Shown here: one piece after another, positions 27,601 to 37,799 of the stretch
Numbering within the stretch: the stretch's first letter is position 1
Layout: every line of letters starts with the position of its first letter
NCBI RefSeq assembly: GCF_024713975.1
Contig: NC_091110.1
Span: 16,769,501-16,833,500, forward strand
Direction: 5' to 3'
DNA length: 64,000 nucleotides
Source of the DNA: Paralichthys olivaceus
Lineage: Eukaryota; Chordata; Actinopteri; Pleuronectiformes; Paralichthyidae
Program-made: the position numbers and the translations under genes
Notes under the pieces: model-generated
What the model was told of the DNA's origin: nothing
The model's input: only the letters and a program-made list of their open reading frames with translations
Databases searched by the model: none

Positions 27601-30600
27601 GTCAGACATTTGGAGCCCACTGTATGTCCCATATGAGATAAAATGTCCCTACAGCTGACAGACAGGGTCAATGCAGCATCATCTCCTGTATCAAGTTACC
27701 ATACATCATGCAAAGAGTCAGGAGGCCGACCAAGAAACAAGAGGAGGCTGAACAGAACAGACAGGTTGGCTACGCCCTCCTAACCTACAACATACAACTC
27801 ACCACCTTAACACAGAGGTGTGCCCTGCTTAGAAGTAGGTGTTTTTATTGCAGACATAGCTGGAGGCATTATATTTTCAGTCTGACTGACTCTCAAGAAC
27901 GCAATACCTTGGGAGCACAGTGACGGATATCTGGCACAACTTGGACCCAAAGAGTCAAAGATGAACTAGAGGTCAAAAGTCAAAAGGGCAAGATCGTGGT
28001 GATTTCACAAAATTAGGTTTTGTCAATTTCAGTTCGCATTTAAAAATTCTTTCAAACATTTACGTAGATTGAGATAGAGTTACACAACTCTCTACAGTCA
28101 CACACTCAAGGTAAACCTAACAAGATTGGCCCCATAGTTCTGACTGCTGCAAACTCTGCACGATCATCCAATATGAACATTATGTCTGGATACAGTTAAG
28201 TGGCTGAACAGAGTTGTAGTGCATGTTCAACATTATGTGTAAGTAATGTGTGTAAGTGGCATCCTTTCATTCATGCATTCATGGCTCCGCTCAAGGCTAA
28301 TCAATACAGATGCTGTCTAATGGTCTCCATCATCAATAATACAGCAAGGCTGAGGAGTCAGAAAGCCTGGATCTGTTTATTAATATCACTCTGTGTTTAT
28401 TTCACCTTCCTACCTGGTAACTGTGCACACCCGACTCCCACTGCAATGTAAATAAAGAAGAATTCATAGAGATCATACGGAGCCACAACACAAACACACA
28501 CTCACACACCAAAGACCTAAAACAAAACTCAGATCAACTTTTCAAATGATCAGTTTCCCGGACGGGAACATGCGCTGTGAGGACGAGGAGCGGGAACCGC
28601 AGCTGAACCAGGAGAAATGTTGATGATTAACTTTGTGTTGATCAGATAAATTTAACCTCCACATTGGTCCCACAGGTGTCAAATGGAGGCTTTCTGCTCA
28701 ACGCTACAATAAGGATTGCTATTTCAAAACATGGACACACACGTAGCTCATCCACTGCCTTCATGAGGCGTCCTTCATCAAAGAAAAGCAGAAAATTGAC
28801 ACGAGGAACCATTCACGGTATTAAATGTCAGGCCGACGACTGTTCTCCCCCCAAGTCACAAAAGCAGGAAATCCTCACTTGAACAAAGTCGACCAGCACA
28901 CACACTTCCCCGCTGCAGCGTGATTCAAGCCATCTGATTGATGGAGACATCGGCAGCCATGGTTAAGAGGGGTGTGTCACAGGGCACACAATGCTGCCTC
29001 AGCGTTTACAGCACATTAACGGATGCTATGAAAGTCTGAGCTCTTCGATTGCGGTATAGGAAGAGGAGTCAGTGGAGGACAAACTGCAAACTGTCAAAAC
29101 AACCAGCATGTATCATGGCTGAATAAACTAACCTCTCTTGTTTAGAAGAAGATTAGGAGAAAGATTACACAAAAACTACTGAACCGATTTCCATGACCAT
29201 TAGTGGAGGGGCAGGTTGTTTTATAAATTTGAATAGGAGGAAGAATTTGATTTTGGAGCAGATCTGTAAAAACAGGCAGATCCAGGATTTATTTTTCACT
29301 TATCTATGATGGAGGTATGTGCTCTCCGATCGCCCGTCTAATTTTTGTTTTGTGGCCATTTTCCAAAAGACCCCCTGGCGTGGATACAGTTTTTCATGAT
29401 TACTTTAATGCACTAATTAATTGTAGAACTATAATGTTTAAAAAAACGGAACAACAATCCCTGAGGCAGTGAAGGGTGAAGGCAAAGGTGTCTAACTGAA
29501 GCAGAATTTGAGAACTGAAAACACAGCGGTCTTTCGCACTTTGTTTAAGGTGTGAGCTTTGATATTTTAGACATCACGATGAAATGAAAGTGAACAGACA
29601 GATGCTCTTCCCGTCTACGACTTCAAAGTCATCCCACCATTAACTCTTGGCATCACTACTTTTAGTCTTCTGACTTGGAGAAGCTCCCCCTCTGTCTGGA
29701 TGCTCTTAAAGCCACAGCAGCCATCACCACAGGGCTTAAATTTAGGAATAACGCCCGGTATCAAGTACAGATGGGCGGCAGTCGTGTGACCTTACAGCGT
29801 AAAAGAGCTCAGCAGGAGCTCTGACCGCTCAGCAACGCCATCTGCTCCAGGTCAGCCAGTGCATTATGACAAATTAATCACTCTATGACACAAACAGGTG
29901 GAACTGTGTATCCAAAACATTTAAATTTGTCTGAATGATGTTCTACACGTGTGAAAAGCATGAAATGAGAAGCCGTCCTGTTTTTATGTGTGTTGTGCTT
30001 TCCCTTCCTTTGTTTTTGAGTTTTGAGCACTTCCTGTGACGCACAGATGATGAAACGTGAACTTTTAAAGCCTTTCTGCTTCCAACAGAAATCTCCTAAA
30101 CAACACAGCACTTTACAGCAGCGCTCTTTATTTACAAACCCAGTCAATTAACATACCTCTGAGCCAGACTCTCCTGGAAAAAGTGCTTTGGCTCAAGTTG
30201 ACAGCAGACCCCCATTATCAGGGAAGAATCCCCACAAGGATCACTTTACACACAATGGATTCTTTGTGAGCATCCGTGGCAACTTCGAGAGCCGCTCTCC
30301 ACAACCTGCCTCCCCTAACATGATCAACTATTTCCAGGAGTCTCTCTGAGGTGTTACAGCAGGGCTGGACGACACGGACAACAAATATATCATCATACAA
30401 AAAGTTGATATCGATAATTATCGCGATAAATGATAAACATGTTTAAGTTTAAAAACAGATTTTTGCTCCAGAGTGAAGGTTGAAAAACTTGCAAAACATT
30501 TTACAAATCTGTTCAATCATGTGTTCTACCTCCTCACTGTGCTAACACAACGCATTTAGACTAATATTGAACTTTTGTTGTATCGCTATTGATGACATTG

Positions 30601-31605
30601 TATTGCCGTCTTTACAGTTTTGCAAAATGTTGTTCTTTTATTGTTTTAATGTTGATTTATCTGTTTAGTTTGGCTTTTCTGTGATCGGGTAACTTGTGAA
30701 GCACTCTGTATCTGAGTTTGTTACTATTAGTACTAGTAGTAGTGTCATGTCCCATATAATTCAGTTGTACAGCTATATAATACTACTAATAATAAAAGAG
30801 CCTAAACAAACAAAGATATCAATACTGCTAAATACAAGTAATTGGACTACCTCCTTTAGTTATCTCATTGTTGCTGATGCCATTCCAAACTGTATTTCAT
30901 TTTGTGTTCCTCTATCACTTCAACGAGTATTTTAGTTAATTGTATTTTAACTATGTAGTAATAAATGATTCATATTATTTTAATGCCCAGCCCCGTGTTA
31001 CATTAAAGCGTATGATTCCCTCTCACACACTCAACAGACACGAGGAAATCGAGCTATAAAGTCTCTTAACACTTTCTGTTGAGCTTTTTCTGACGCAAAA
31101 CAACATCCCCGAACATTTTCTTGGCTTCGTCAACAAACAATACATGGAAGCAACATGTAGTCGGAGGCAGGATGTGCTGCTGCAGGATGTGGGTTTCTCT
31201 TCAACCGGCTGAAATGGCACAAGAGCCGGGGAGCGCACAGCCGCGGCACCGAATGCCCGCACCAGACAACAGACAACACGGTTCCGGGCGGGGATCGGTC
31301 CCGACACGAGGCGGGACACCGGCTGAGAACCAACCACGCCGCCGCCACAACACTGTCCTCAGTCCGCCCGCGTGCTCACCCGGAGGCGGAAAGTTTGTCC
31401 CCGCGGAGCCGCTGTGGATGTGCGCGCACCGCGGTGAACCAGGCGACACGCAGCCGGGGAACCGAGCGAGACGACAGCCCGCCTCACCTTTGTACTGCAG
31501 CGGGTTGCTGGTCCGTATCTTCACGGTGCCGCTGATGGACTCTCCGGGGCCGTACACCACCTTGTTGCTGCTGAACGTGATGTCAAATTCCTGGAGCTTC
31601 CCCAT
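10287..31605 (-). CDS. arrdc1: Arrestin domain-containing protein 1 (ARRDC1)
   Basis: An alpha-arrestin adaptor that recruits NEDD4-family ubiquitin ligases and, through TSG101, drives budding of ARRDC1-mediated microvesicles at the plasma membrane. Coding exons: 31605-31488, 17537-17427, 14401-14351, 12293-12139, 11747-11565, 11350-11174, 11060-10598 and 10351-10287, giving 440 aa close to the vertebrate length. Exon phases join without error and all introns are GT-AG. The arrestin fold fills about residues 1-290. The C-terminal tail holds a PSAP motif (314-317, TSG101-type) and two PPxY motifs, PPEY (409-412) and PPTY (422-425, split from PPEY by the last intron), as in mammalian ARRDC1. 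The start was chosen because MGKLQEFDITFS aligns with the family N terminus. Intron 1 is about 14 kb; the others are much shorter. The teleost a/b duplicate cannot be assigned. Confidence 0.95.
10460..10530 (+). repeat. Fragment of dispersed repeat family A
   Basis: A stretch reading 'aaataaaaatctggatct', then 'gaatttaaatgtggtttcat', matches the 3' half of a family common in teleost genomes. Another copy lies near 34060-34105 in glul. It sits in arrdc1 intron 7. Confidence 0.55.
12326..12420 (+). repeat. 5'-end fragment of dispersed repeat family A
   Basis: It begins 'ctctgccaaggaggtaatg', continues 'ttttcacccc', and then reads 'aaaaattactgaac'. This is the opening segment of the family represented internally at 26298 and 29160. 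It lies in arrdc1 intron 3. Confidence 0.6.
13190..13412 (+). repeat. Dispersed teleost repeat, family B
   Basis: Recognisable segments in order are 'aacatggaggagattggatt', 'gccaccagggggc', 'ggagctggcatgtcatccat' and 'ctttatatccagtctatg'. These are the usual 3' parts of an abundant fish repeat. A degraded copy in the opposite orientation starts near 22797. It lies in arrdc1 intron 3. Confidence 0.6.
15122..15159. repeat. (GT)19 microsatellite
   Basis: Uninterrupted GT/CA dinucleotide run in arrdc1 intron 2. A second, once-interrupted run lies at 15591-15631, and a 12-base G run near 15459-15470. Confidence 0.95.
15589..15631. repeat. Interrupted (TG)n microsatellite
   Basis: A TG dinucleotide run with one T-rich interruption in arrdc1 intron 2. 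It generates spurious Cys/Val frames on the plus strand. Confidence 0.95.
16250..16390 (+). repeat. AT-rich tract and dispersed repeat end
   Basis: A palindrome-rich TATA/ATAT block (about 16253-16310) is followed by 'gtgcagtacttgagtaaatg' and 'taccttccagcagtg', the end of a repeat seen widely in fish genomes. It lies in arrdc1 intron 2. Confidence 0.5.
18781..18889 (+). repeat. Dispersed teleost repeat, family C (3' part)
   Basis: It reads 'gtccttgagcaaacactgaa' and later 'cactttgagtggtcgataag' followed by 'actagaaaag' and 'tatataaatacag'. This is the usual 3' segment of a very common fish interspersed repeat. Confidence 0.65.
21690..21945 (+). mobile_element. Non-autonomous dispersed element, family D
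   Basis: It contains 'ggccaatcagagcagactgg', 'cttaaagagacagg' and 'ttttcagacagagg', and ends 'gagcagaatatgtctccttc'. That end is the reverse complement of the start of the short element at 55937, so both belong to one family with inverted ends. No transposase frame is present. It lies in arrdc1 intron 1. Confidence 0.55.
22797..22870 (-). repeat. Family B fragment, inverted
   Basis: 'catagactcgaaataaagat' followed by 'ggatgacgtg' is the reverse complement of the 3' end of the copy at 13190-13412, with several differences. Confidence 0.45.
26298..26409 (+). repeat. Internal fragment of dispersed repeat family A
   Basis: It reads 'ttagcaggattttgcaaaaa' then 'ctactcagctgatatccatg', followed by 'aggtagaaccca'. 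It shares its central part with the copy at 29160. It lies in arrdc1 intron 1. Confidence 0.6.
29160..29345 (+). repeat. Dispersed repeat family A, internal to 3' part
   Basis: It starts 'attacacaaaaactactgaa', continues 'ccgatttccatga', then 'gatccaggattta', and ends 'ggaggtatgtgctctccgat' with a 'cgtctaattt' tail. It lies in arrdc1 intron 1. Confidence 0.6.
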
Positions 31606-31700
31606 GACTCCGCCGCTGCGTCTCCGGCACCGAGGAGGCGACTCCGCGCACTCACCTGCTGCAGCGCGCCCCCGTGCACGCCAGTGACGTCACTATTGGC
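31200..31700. promoter_or_regulatory. CpG island spanning arrdc1 start
   Basis: CpG-dense, GC-rich sequence around coding exon 1 and the start of intron 1 stands out sharply from the flanks. It is typical of a vertebrate CpG-island promoter. Open frames on the plus strand here are composition artefacts. Confidence 0.8.
31685..31700 (-). promoter_or_regulatory. CRE palindrome and CCAAT box upstream of arrdc1
   Basis: A perfect TGACGTCA (31685-31692) lies 80 bases upstream of the arrdc1 ATG, next to 'attggc' (31695-31700, GCCAAT on the minus strand). A CRE with an adjacent CCAAT box is a common core-promoter arrangement and suggests CREB/ATF and NF-Y binding. Motif evidence only. Confidence 0.55.
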
Positions 31701-31739
31701 CAAGAGGAGGGAGGGATCAAATGTGGACATTTAAATGTT

Positions 31740-33280
31740 TTAATGATTTAACTCTTTACGTTGCGTTTTCATATCATTTTACTGATATTAAAGTCGATTT
31801 GGTTGATGTTGTTTTGTGAAATCAGACTGTTGTCCGCACATCCTGCACACTGGGAAATAAAGTTAAAACGTTCCCATATTATAATTATAATAATAATAAT
31901 AATGATTATAGACTTGATCTAATGTTTCCATAAACTCCCTCCTTTAAGTGTGTCATCAATCGTGGTATTTAAATGGCTAAAAGTAATTTACATGTCAATA
32001 TTCTTAAATAAGATTAATTTGACTTGTTGAACTTTGAGATTTTATTTCATGTGAAACTGCAGAATGGACAGTGCCCAAAGCAAACTGTCTCATGGGGGGA
32101 ATAAAGTATATCTTATCTTATCTTATTTTATCTTTGGATGTGCCATTGTTGCTGAGGATTTTGTCAAGTTGTTGTTTAATTTGGAGTAAGAGGTGAGAGA
32201 TTCTTAATTCAGTTCGGATCTCGCTTCTTTTGCACGGTACTTCCTCAAAGTTACGATGCACTTTCCTGGAAATGTGGTATTATAGATGCTTTTTTTTATT
32301 TCCACAGGTTTGTCCCCATAAGGCACCAGAGAGCAGGAAGTTATAGTCCATATAATCCACACCACAATCTGAGGCTGAGTAATATGAGTTTGCATTTTTC
32401 AGCCGAGCTCAAACTAACAACACAATTTAAGCAAGCATTAACATGTAACTTCCTATCTCAGTAGTTACTTCCTGTGTACAACAGCACTTCCTGTCAAATT
32501 CTGTGCTTAATGTGCATCGTCACTGGCTGAAGCAGATGTGAATGTTGTTTGCTTTGAAAACTAATTTTCTTCACTCATAGTTTTTACTGTGGAGCTTTAA
32601 CATGTTGCATTTACCAGAAAAGAGACTGACAGATATTTATCTTTTCCTCTCTTTCTGTCCTCATCTCACCAGGCTGCTAAAAAAGCTCTGAGACATATGT
32701 TTCCATGACAACAGACAAACACCACGGTTGCCAAGCTACTGCCTGTATCCATGGAGATCTGGCACGCTGTGGCATCTGATCCGGTGTAAAGAATGGTTTT
32801 TTTTTTTTTTGTCTGGTCATGTTGCAAAGCCTCCCGTCAAACAGTTTGGGTGATGAGTCATTTTGACTCTGCCAGGCTGAACGTGAGGGAGGATCATATG
32901 TCAGAAAGTAAGAGGATAACGATGTGAACGCCATATGTCAAGTAGGCCGAGCATCAGGCCGCCGTGAAGCCGTGCCAGTGATGAGAGTGCACCGACGTCA
33001 CAGCCTCATTCATGTCTTTTCTGCTCTGTCTTTATTGTCGCTCTGACCTTCTGTCAGGTCTGACGGGTGAACTTCTTATGTTTAACTCATGTAGTGAGAT
33101 GAGAACTGAATGTGTGGCTCCACCTGATGGACAACTGCCAGATGTCATCCACATCTGTAACTAGAATGTGACTCAGTGGAGCTCAAACCTCCACTATGAT
33201 CACAACACAATGACGCACACTTGAAAACCTAAGCACTCACATGAAGAAGACAATAATGGCAACATTTTGCTTATGTTGAC
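31740..33280. other. Intergenic, glul to arrdc1
   Basis: Mostly AT-rich with no exon I can support. Near 32085-32135, 'ggggggaataaagtatatct' leads into repeated 'tatct' units, resembling the 3' tail of an old non-LTR retrotransposon. A T12 run lies near 32799-32810. Confidence 0.5.
32085..32136 (+). repeat. Retroposon-like 3' tail with (TATCT)n
   Basis: 'aataaagtatatcttatctt' followed by further 'atctt' units resembles the 3' ends of fish LINE/SINE copies. The body of the element is not recognisable. Confidence 0.45.
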
Positions 33281-33286
33281 TTTATT
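33281..33286 (-). terminator. Likely glul polyadenylation signal
   Basis: TTTATT on the plus strand, AATAAA on the minus strand, lies about 275 bases beyond the glul stop. It is the first canonical hexamer I see downstream. Cleavage is expected 10-30 bases further left. Confidence 0.5.
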
Positions 33287-33560
33287 GGTAAATTTATAAT
33301 TTGATGTTAGTTTATTTAGTTTATTGCAAAGAAATCAAGAAAGAGCAGAGACAGCACATTTGTGTCTTTGTTAAAAGAATGCAGGCTCAGATTAACCACA
33401 ACACATCCAACCATAAAGCTGCAGTGCAGAACATTCATTTTCTCTGTTCTAAGGATTACAGTACTGGAGAATTAACTCTCTGTGCACATTCACGTCTATA
33501 CTTCAATAAATACACCAACCACTAAGTCTGCACGTCTTCATTTAGTTTCTTAAAAGCTTT

Positions 33561-36500
33561 TTAAGACTCCATCTCAGGTGAACTCACATTTATCTCCACC
33601 CCACTCCCACTGCCCTCCTTGTCTGAATCCAGCAGGCAGGTGCAGGCGATGGCCTCCGTCACAACGTACGGGTCGCAGTTGGATGCAGGGCGGCGGTCCT
33701 CGAAGTAGCCTTTCTTATCATGGCCCACCTGGCGAGGGATACGGATGCTGGCACCACGGTTGGCCACCCCGGCAGAGAAGTGGTCGATGCTGGAGGTTTC
33801 GTGGTGACCCGTGAGACGTCTCATGTTGTCCTTGCCTCCACGAGGGTCGTACACGCGGATGTGCTCCTTGTGCCTCTTTTCTAGTTTGGCGATGGCCTTC
33901 TCGATGTATCTGTCAGCAGAGAAACAGACAAGGTGAATGTTTATTTATTATTTCTTTCAGTTTTTTAACATTTCCGTTGATTTCTCAGGGAATACATGGA
34001 TCTTGATTTTAAAAAATCAGGCCCGTTGCAGTGACTGATGTTTATGTTATTTTATTCAAATAAAAATCTGAATCCAGGTAATTTGAATGTGGTTTCATAA
34101 ACTGTGGGGCCTTAGTGCTCTACTGAGTGCAAATCTAGTTTTCAAATATATATATATAAACCTGCAGTGATATCCACTAACATCAACTGTTGATCGCCTC
34201 CTGCCTCATTTGTCCTGTGAATGTACACCAAGTAATATAAGTACTACATACTCTCATGTTCACTATTAACCTTCTAACAGTGTCTGTTTGCTGGTGCCGA
34301 GCAGGTATAGTGCACATAGAAAAAGGCTGCAAGCTATGGCCTAAAATTAAACTGATTATACAAGTGCAGAAAAGAAAAAAAACGTGTTTGATAAGCTGGT
34401 TTGTGTTTACCTGTTTGTGTGACTGCAAATAAAGATTAAGTCATAAATAAGGACACAACAAGTAAAGCAAAGACTTAGAGAATGTTTCAGCAGCTATGAG
34501 TATATTAAGTTTAAGGAACGAGTGAGTGAGTGTCAAAGCTAGTTTTAAGTTGGATTTTACTCACTCCAGTCCCCCGTCTTCCCTCATCTCCTTGGTGCTG
34601 ACGTTCGTGTGGCATCCGGCACCGTTCCAGTTGCCCGTCATTGGTTTGGGGTCCAGCGTTGCGACAACCCCAAAGTCTTCACACACACGGTGCAGCAGAT
34701 AACGTGCGACCCACAGGTGATCGCCCATCTCAATTCCCTCACAGGGGCCCACCTGGAACTCCCACTGAAGTCAGAAGATAAAATATATTCAATCAGGGAA
34801 GAGTGGAGGGGAAGTGTAAATCTTTGTGTATATGAATAACGCTGACACTTACCTGAGATGGCATAACTTCAGCATTGGTGCCATAGATTTTGATCCCTGC
34901 GTAGAGGCAGGCCTTGTAGTGACACTCCACAATGTCTCGTCCATACGCGTTGTTTGCCCCCACGCCACAGTAGTAAGGGCCTTAACGTGGGGGACAAGAT
35001 GGAAAGTGAAAATGAAATAAAATAGAGGTGGCTCTGGACCAGTGATTACTACAGTTTATAATAACCATGTTCCAAAGAGGAGATCACTCACCCTGGGGTA
35101 ATGGGTAACCTTGTGCTGGCCAACTGAAAGGATGTCCATCTGTTCCCAACAGCGTGTACTCCTGCTCCATACCAAACCATATTTTGTGCTTCTCAATCTT
35201 CTCCATCACTTTTTCGCAGCTCGCACGATGGTTAGTTTCTGGAAAGTGAAAGCAAAAACCAGGAGAGCTTTTTTGTCCTGAACAAACTGAGCAAGAGCCA
35301 GTAAATCGAGCTGACAGAAGAAAGTACCTGCAGGTAAGCGGTTGTATTTAAAGACTTCACAGAGCACCAGTTTGTTGGGGTCGAGGGTGAATGGGTCCCG
35401 GAACATGCAGATGGGCTTGAGGTACATGTCACTGTTGGAGCCTTCGGACTGGTACGTGCTCGAGCCATCGAAGTTCCATTCAGGAATTTCTGAGAAGACG
35501 ATGTAACATAAAACATCATCACAAAAAGCATCTCTTGTAAATTCTGTACCTCACACATTCAATTACAGTAAACTATTTAAAGTTAAATGTGTCAAAGCGG
35601 AGACAGATTTAAAAATTCAACTTGTGTTGAGGAGCTCGTGCTGAATGTGACATCTACAAGTAGAATTTCTATTTAAAGCATCTGACACATCAAAGTTGGG
35701 ACCATTAACATGTCAGTGAACATGAACCTTTTTCATGTTCAATCTCAATTTTGGTTCTTTTTTGGTCTCCACCGACTGCAGAGGAAAATAGCAGGTAATT
35801 ATTACGCCTTAGCTACGGGTTCGTCTCTTTCTCTCTCCCTGAAACAGCGAACAACCCCACATATAAAGTTTTATTTAAGAAGATATAATTTGTTAGTTTC
35901 CTTCTGTTTCTGGTGAGCTAGGTTATCTGGCTGCTCAGGTCGTAATTACTGTACAGATTTGAGAAATACAGTAGAAATGGACGCTTTGACATCATAGCTG
36001 GGACCTCAGAGGTATAATTAACCAATTCAGACGTATGTGGGTAATGAGCAGTGACTAACCCTCAAACACTCTTGGTAGTTTACCTGCAGATAAAAAAAGT
36101 TGATGCCCATGTGGCAGTCTCAGGCTCTCCCCTGTCCAGCCTCCTGCAACCTCTGCAACCACCCGCCTTTGTTTTGTTTGTTGCACCTCAGAATTGTTTT
36201 CATCCACCCCCTGAGTTTGAGTCAAATAAGGACTTTAATATCGTATATCTGCAAGTGGAGAGTCCGTCTGTGTTACCGTGTTCGAACAAAGATTCAGCCA
36301 CAAATATTTGTTCTCCAGCTAAACCTGTTCATTTGTTTCACCAGGATGCTCTCACACATGTGCTATGTACAGTAGAGGCGTGCTGTGGTACTCCATGTCC
36401 ACAAGGGTTCTGTCTGATAGCTGCTTTGTTGAATATTTCTCACTTAATAATTCCTCACAAACTGAATACAAGGGCAGACTGAGCGATCCGATGTGATGGT

Positions 36501-36789
36501 TTTACCTCTTTAACTTATTCCGTGTAAGGCTCAAGATCTTTCATTGAATTGAAAAATGTGAGCTTGCTGATAAAATGTTGAGATAACTAATAAATCACAA
36601 AAATAAAATAGGCCATTTACCCTCTATGCTTTTTGGCTCACTGTCCAGGGTTCGGGTTTTGCCACGAACGTCTTCTCCTCTGCCGTCGATCCAAATGTAG
36701 GTGACCTGGCACTTCCCTTCCTGCTGCAGGTTCAGGTACTGCTGACGCAGGCTCTTGTTGAGTCGAGAGCTGAGTGACACTGATGCCAT
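33561..36789 (-). CDS. glul: Glutamine synthetase (type II)
   Basis: Makes glutamine from glutamate, ammonia and ATP, a main ammonia-detoxifying reaction in fish brain, gill and muscle. Coding exons: 36789-36621, 35489-35328, 35238-35092, 34980-34853, 34764-34565 and 33909-33561, giving 384 aa versus 373 in human. The residues that bind metal and substrate are present: Glu135, Glu137, Glu197, Glu204, Glu306 and Glu339 (each +1 relative to human), in [21 protein letters not shown] and [10 protein letters not shown] contexts. The extra length is a Gly/Ser/Glu-rich C-terminal tail (about 366-384). The ATG follows a clean acceptor (exon begins 36795), fitting the vertebrate pattern of a non-coding exon 1. 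The N terminus looks cytosolic rather than a clear mitochondrial presequence. The teleost paralogue letter cannot be assigned. Confidence 0.96.
33950..34140 (+). repeat. Dispersed repeat family A, 3' half
   Basis: Ordered segments are 'ttgatttctcagggaataca', 'tggatcttgat', 'aaataaaaatctgaatcc', 'gaatgtggtttcataa' and 'ctctactgagtgcaaatcta'. It lies in the last glul intron and is one of the two longest copies in the window, with the one near 61325. Confidence 0.65.
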
Positions 36790-37621
36790 GTTCTCCTTCA
36801 GACAGAGAAAACAATACAGACGATAAGTGTCTGTTGTTTTCATGCATTCTGTCCCTTAAGGTTCAGTGGACCTACATTTTTTCCCATCTATTCTTGGGAC
36901 TTTTTGTTTTTTACTTCCTCCTCACACAACCTGCCTGTTACCAAATACCAAACATGCACATGCAAGGTTTATACAAGAATATGCAAATAATTTCCTCTCT
37001 CCTTCAGACAGAGTCCACAGCTTATTCAGGTTGATTCTGTATTTGACTGATTTTCTTATTCTTTAGTGCGTCTCAGCTGGATTCATGAGAGTTTCACAGG
37101 GAATGTTCACAAGAAACAAAGAAAAAACCAAACAAATGATTGAAAGAAACTGCACGTTTTCTCCTTTTACTACTGAGAATGAGAAAAAACAGGCAATTGA
37201 TTTGATTTCTGGTTTATGAATGACCATAGATTTCACCCGTATATTATAATTTTATTACAAAACAAATCCAATGCATACAGAACTTATATTCATCATATTA
37301 TAATACTATGCTGAATTTAGTTAAATGGATTTACTATCTATAGATATATACACAAAATATAAGTCTTCTCTTAGTATTTCTTTCATTTTCATTCAGCAAC
37401 AGTTAAATGTTTGTTAATTAAATAAATGACTTACAGTGTAACCTGAAACCTGAGAATGCATAAATGTATAAAACGTCAACAGAATCTGCACTTTCTAAAA
37501 TATATCCATATACTAGATGTTGTATTTAAGGGATTTCAGACGACACAGTTTTGTTAAACAAATAAATCTAAATATAATATATATAATACATACATCACTA
37601 TATATATAAATACTGACTTAC

Positions 37622-37700
37622 TGCGTCGCAGGTGACTTCAGGTGTTGGGTGTTGAACAGACGGCTTCGTGTGTGTTGTGCCTGAACCAGTTTGTGGTATT
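37622..37700 (-). other. glul: Putative non-coding first exon of glul
   Basis: On the minus strand a good donor (GCA then GTAAGT, last exon base 37622) lies 0.8 kb upstream of the coding start exon, with no ATG-led frame of note. Vertebrate GLUL genes commonly have a non-coding exon 1. The 5' limit near 37700 is a guess. Upstream are an E-box CACGTG (37739-37744) and a short inverted repeat, ctgcac...gtgcag, near 37774-37791. Confidence 0.5.
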
Positions 37701-37799
37701 TGACTGGAGTGTAAATTACTCTGCTGATGTCACAGACCCACGTGTCCTCTCACATAGTTTAATTCCACAGCTGCACCTTTAAGTGCAGGTCTCCTCCTC

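Larger units (their letters stand above)
17538..31487. other. arrdc1 intron 1 (about 14 kb)
   Basis: The interval between coding exons 1 and 2 of arrdc1. I found no exon of another gene on either strand. Contents I can name are dispersed repeats near 18781-18889, 21690-21945, 22797-22870, 26298-26409 and 29160-29345; a short CA run near 19010; a C10 run near 24325; and AT-rich remnants with 'gatatcgataattatcgcga' near 30407 and a related patch near 23350. An intron this long in a compact gene could hold regulatory elements, but none can be proved from one sequence. Confidence 0.75.

Noticed and set aside
31121-31687. 188-codon plus-strand open frame over the arrdc1 promoter
   Set aside because: CpG-island composition artefact, antisense to arrdc1 exon 1, with a Pro/Arg-rich sequence and no recognisable domain.
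36774-36843. In-frame ATG upstream of the glul start, adding about 18 residues
   Set aside because: It lies beyond the exon's acceptor at 36795, in the intron. [10 protein letters not shown] aligns with the known GS N terminus.
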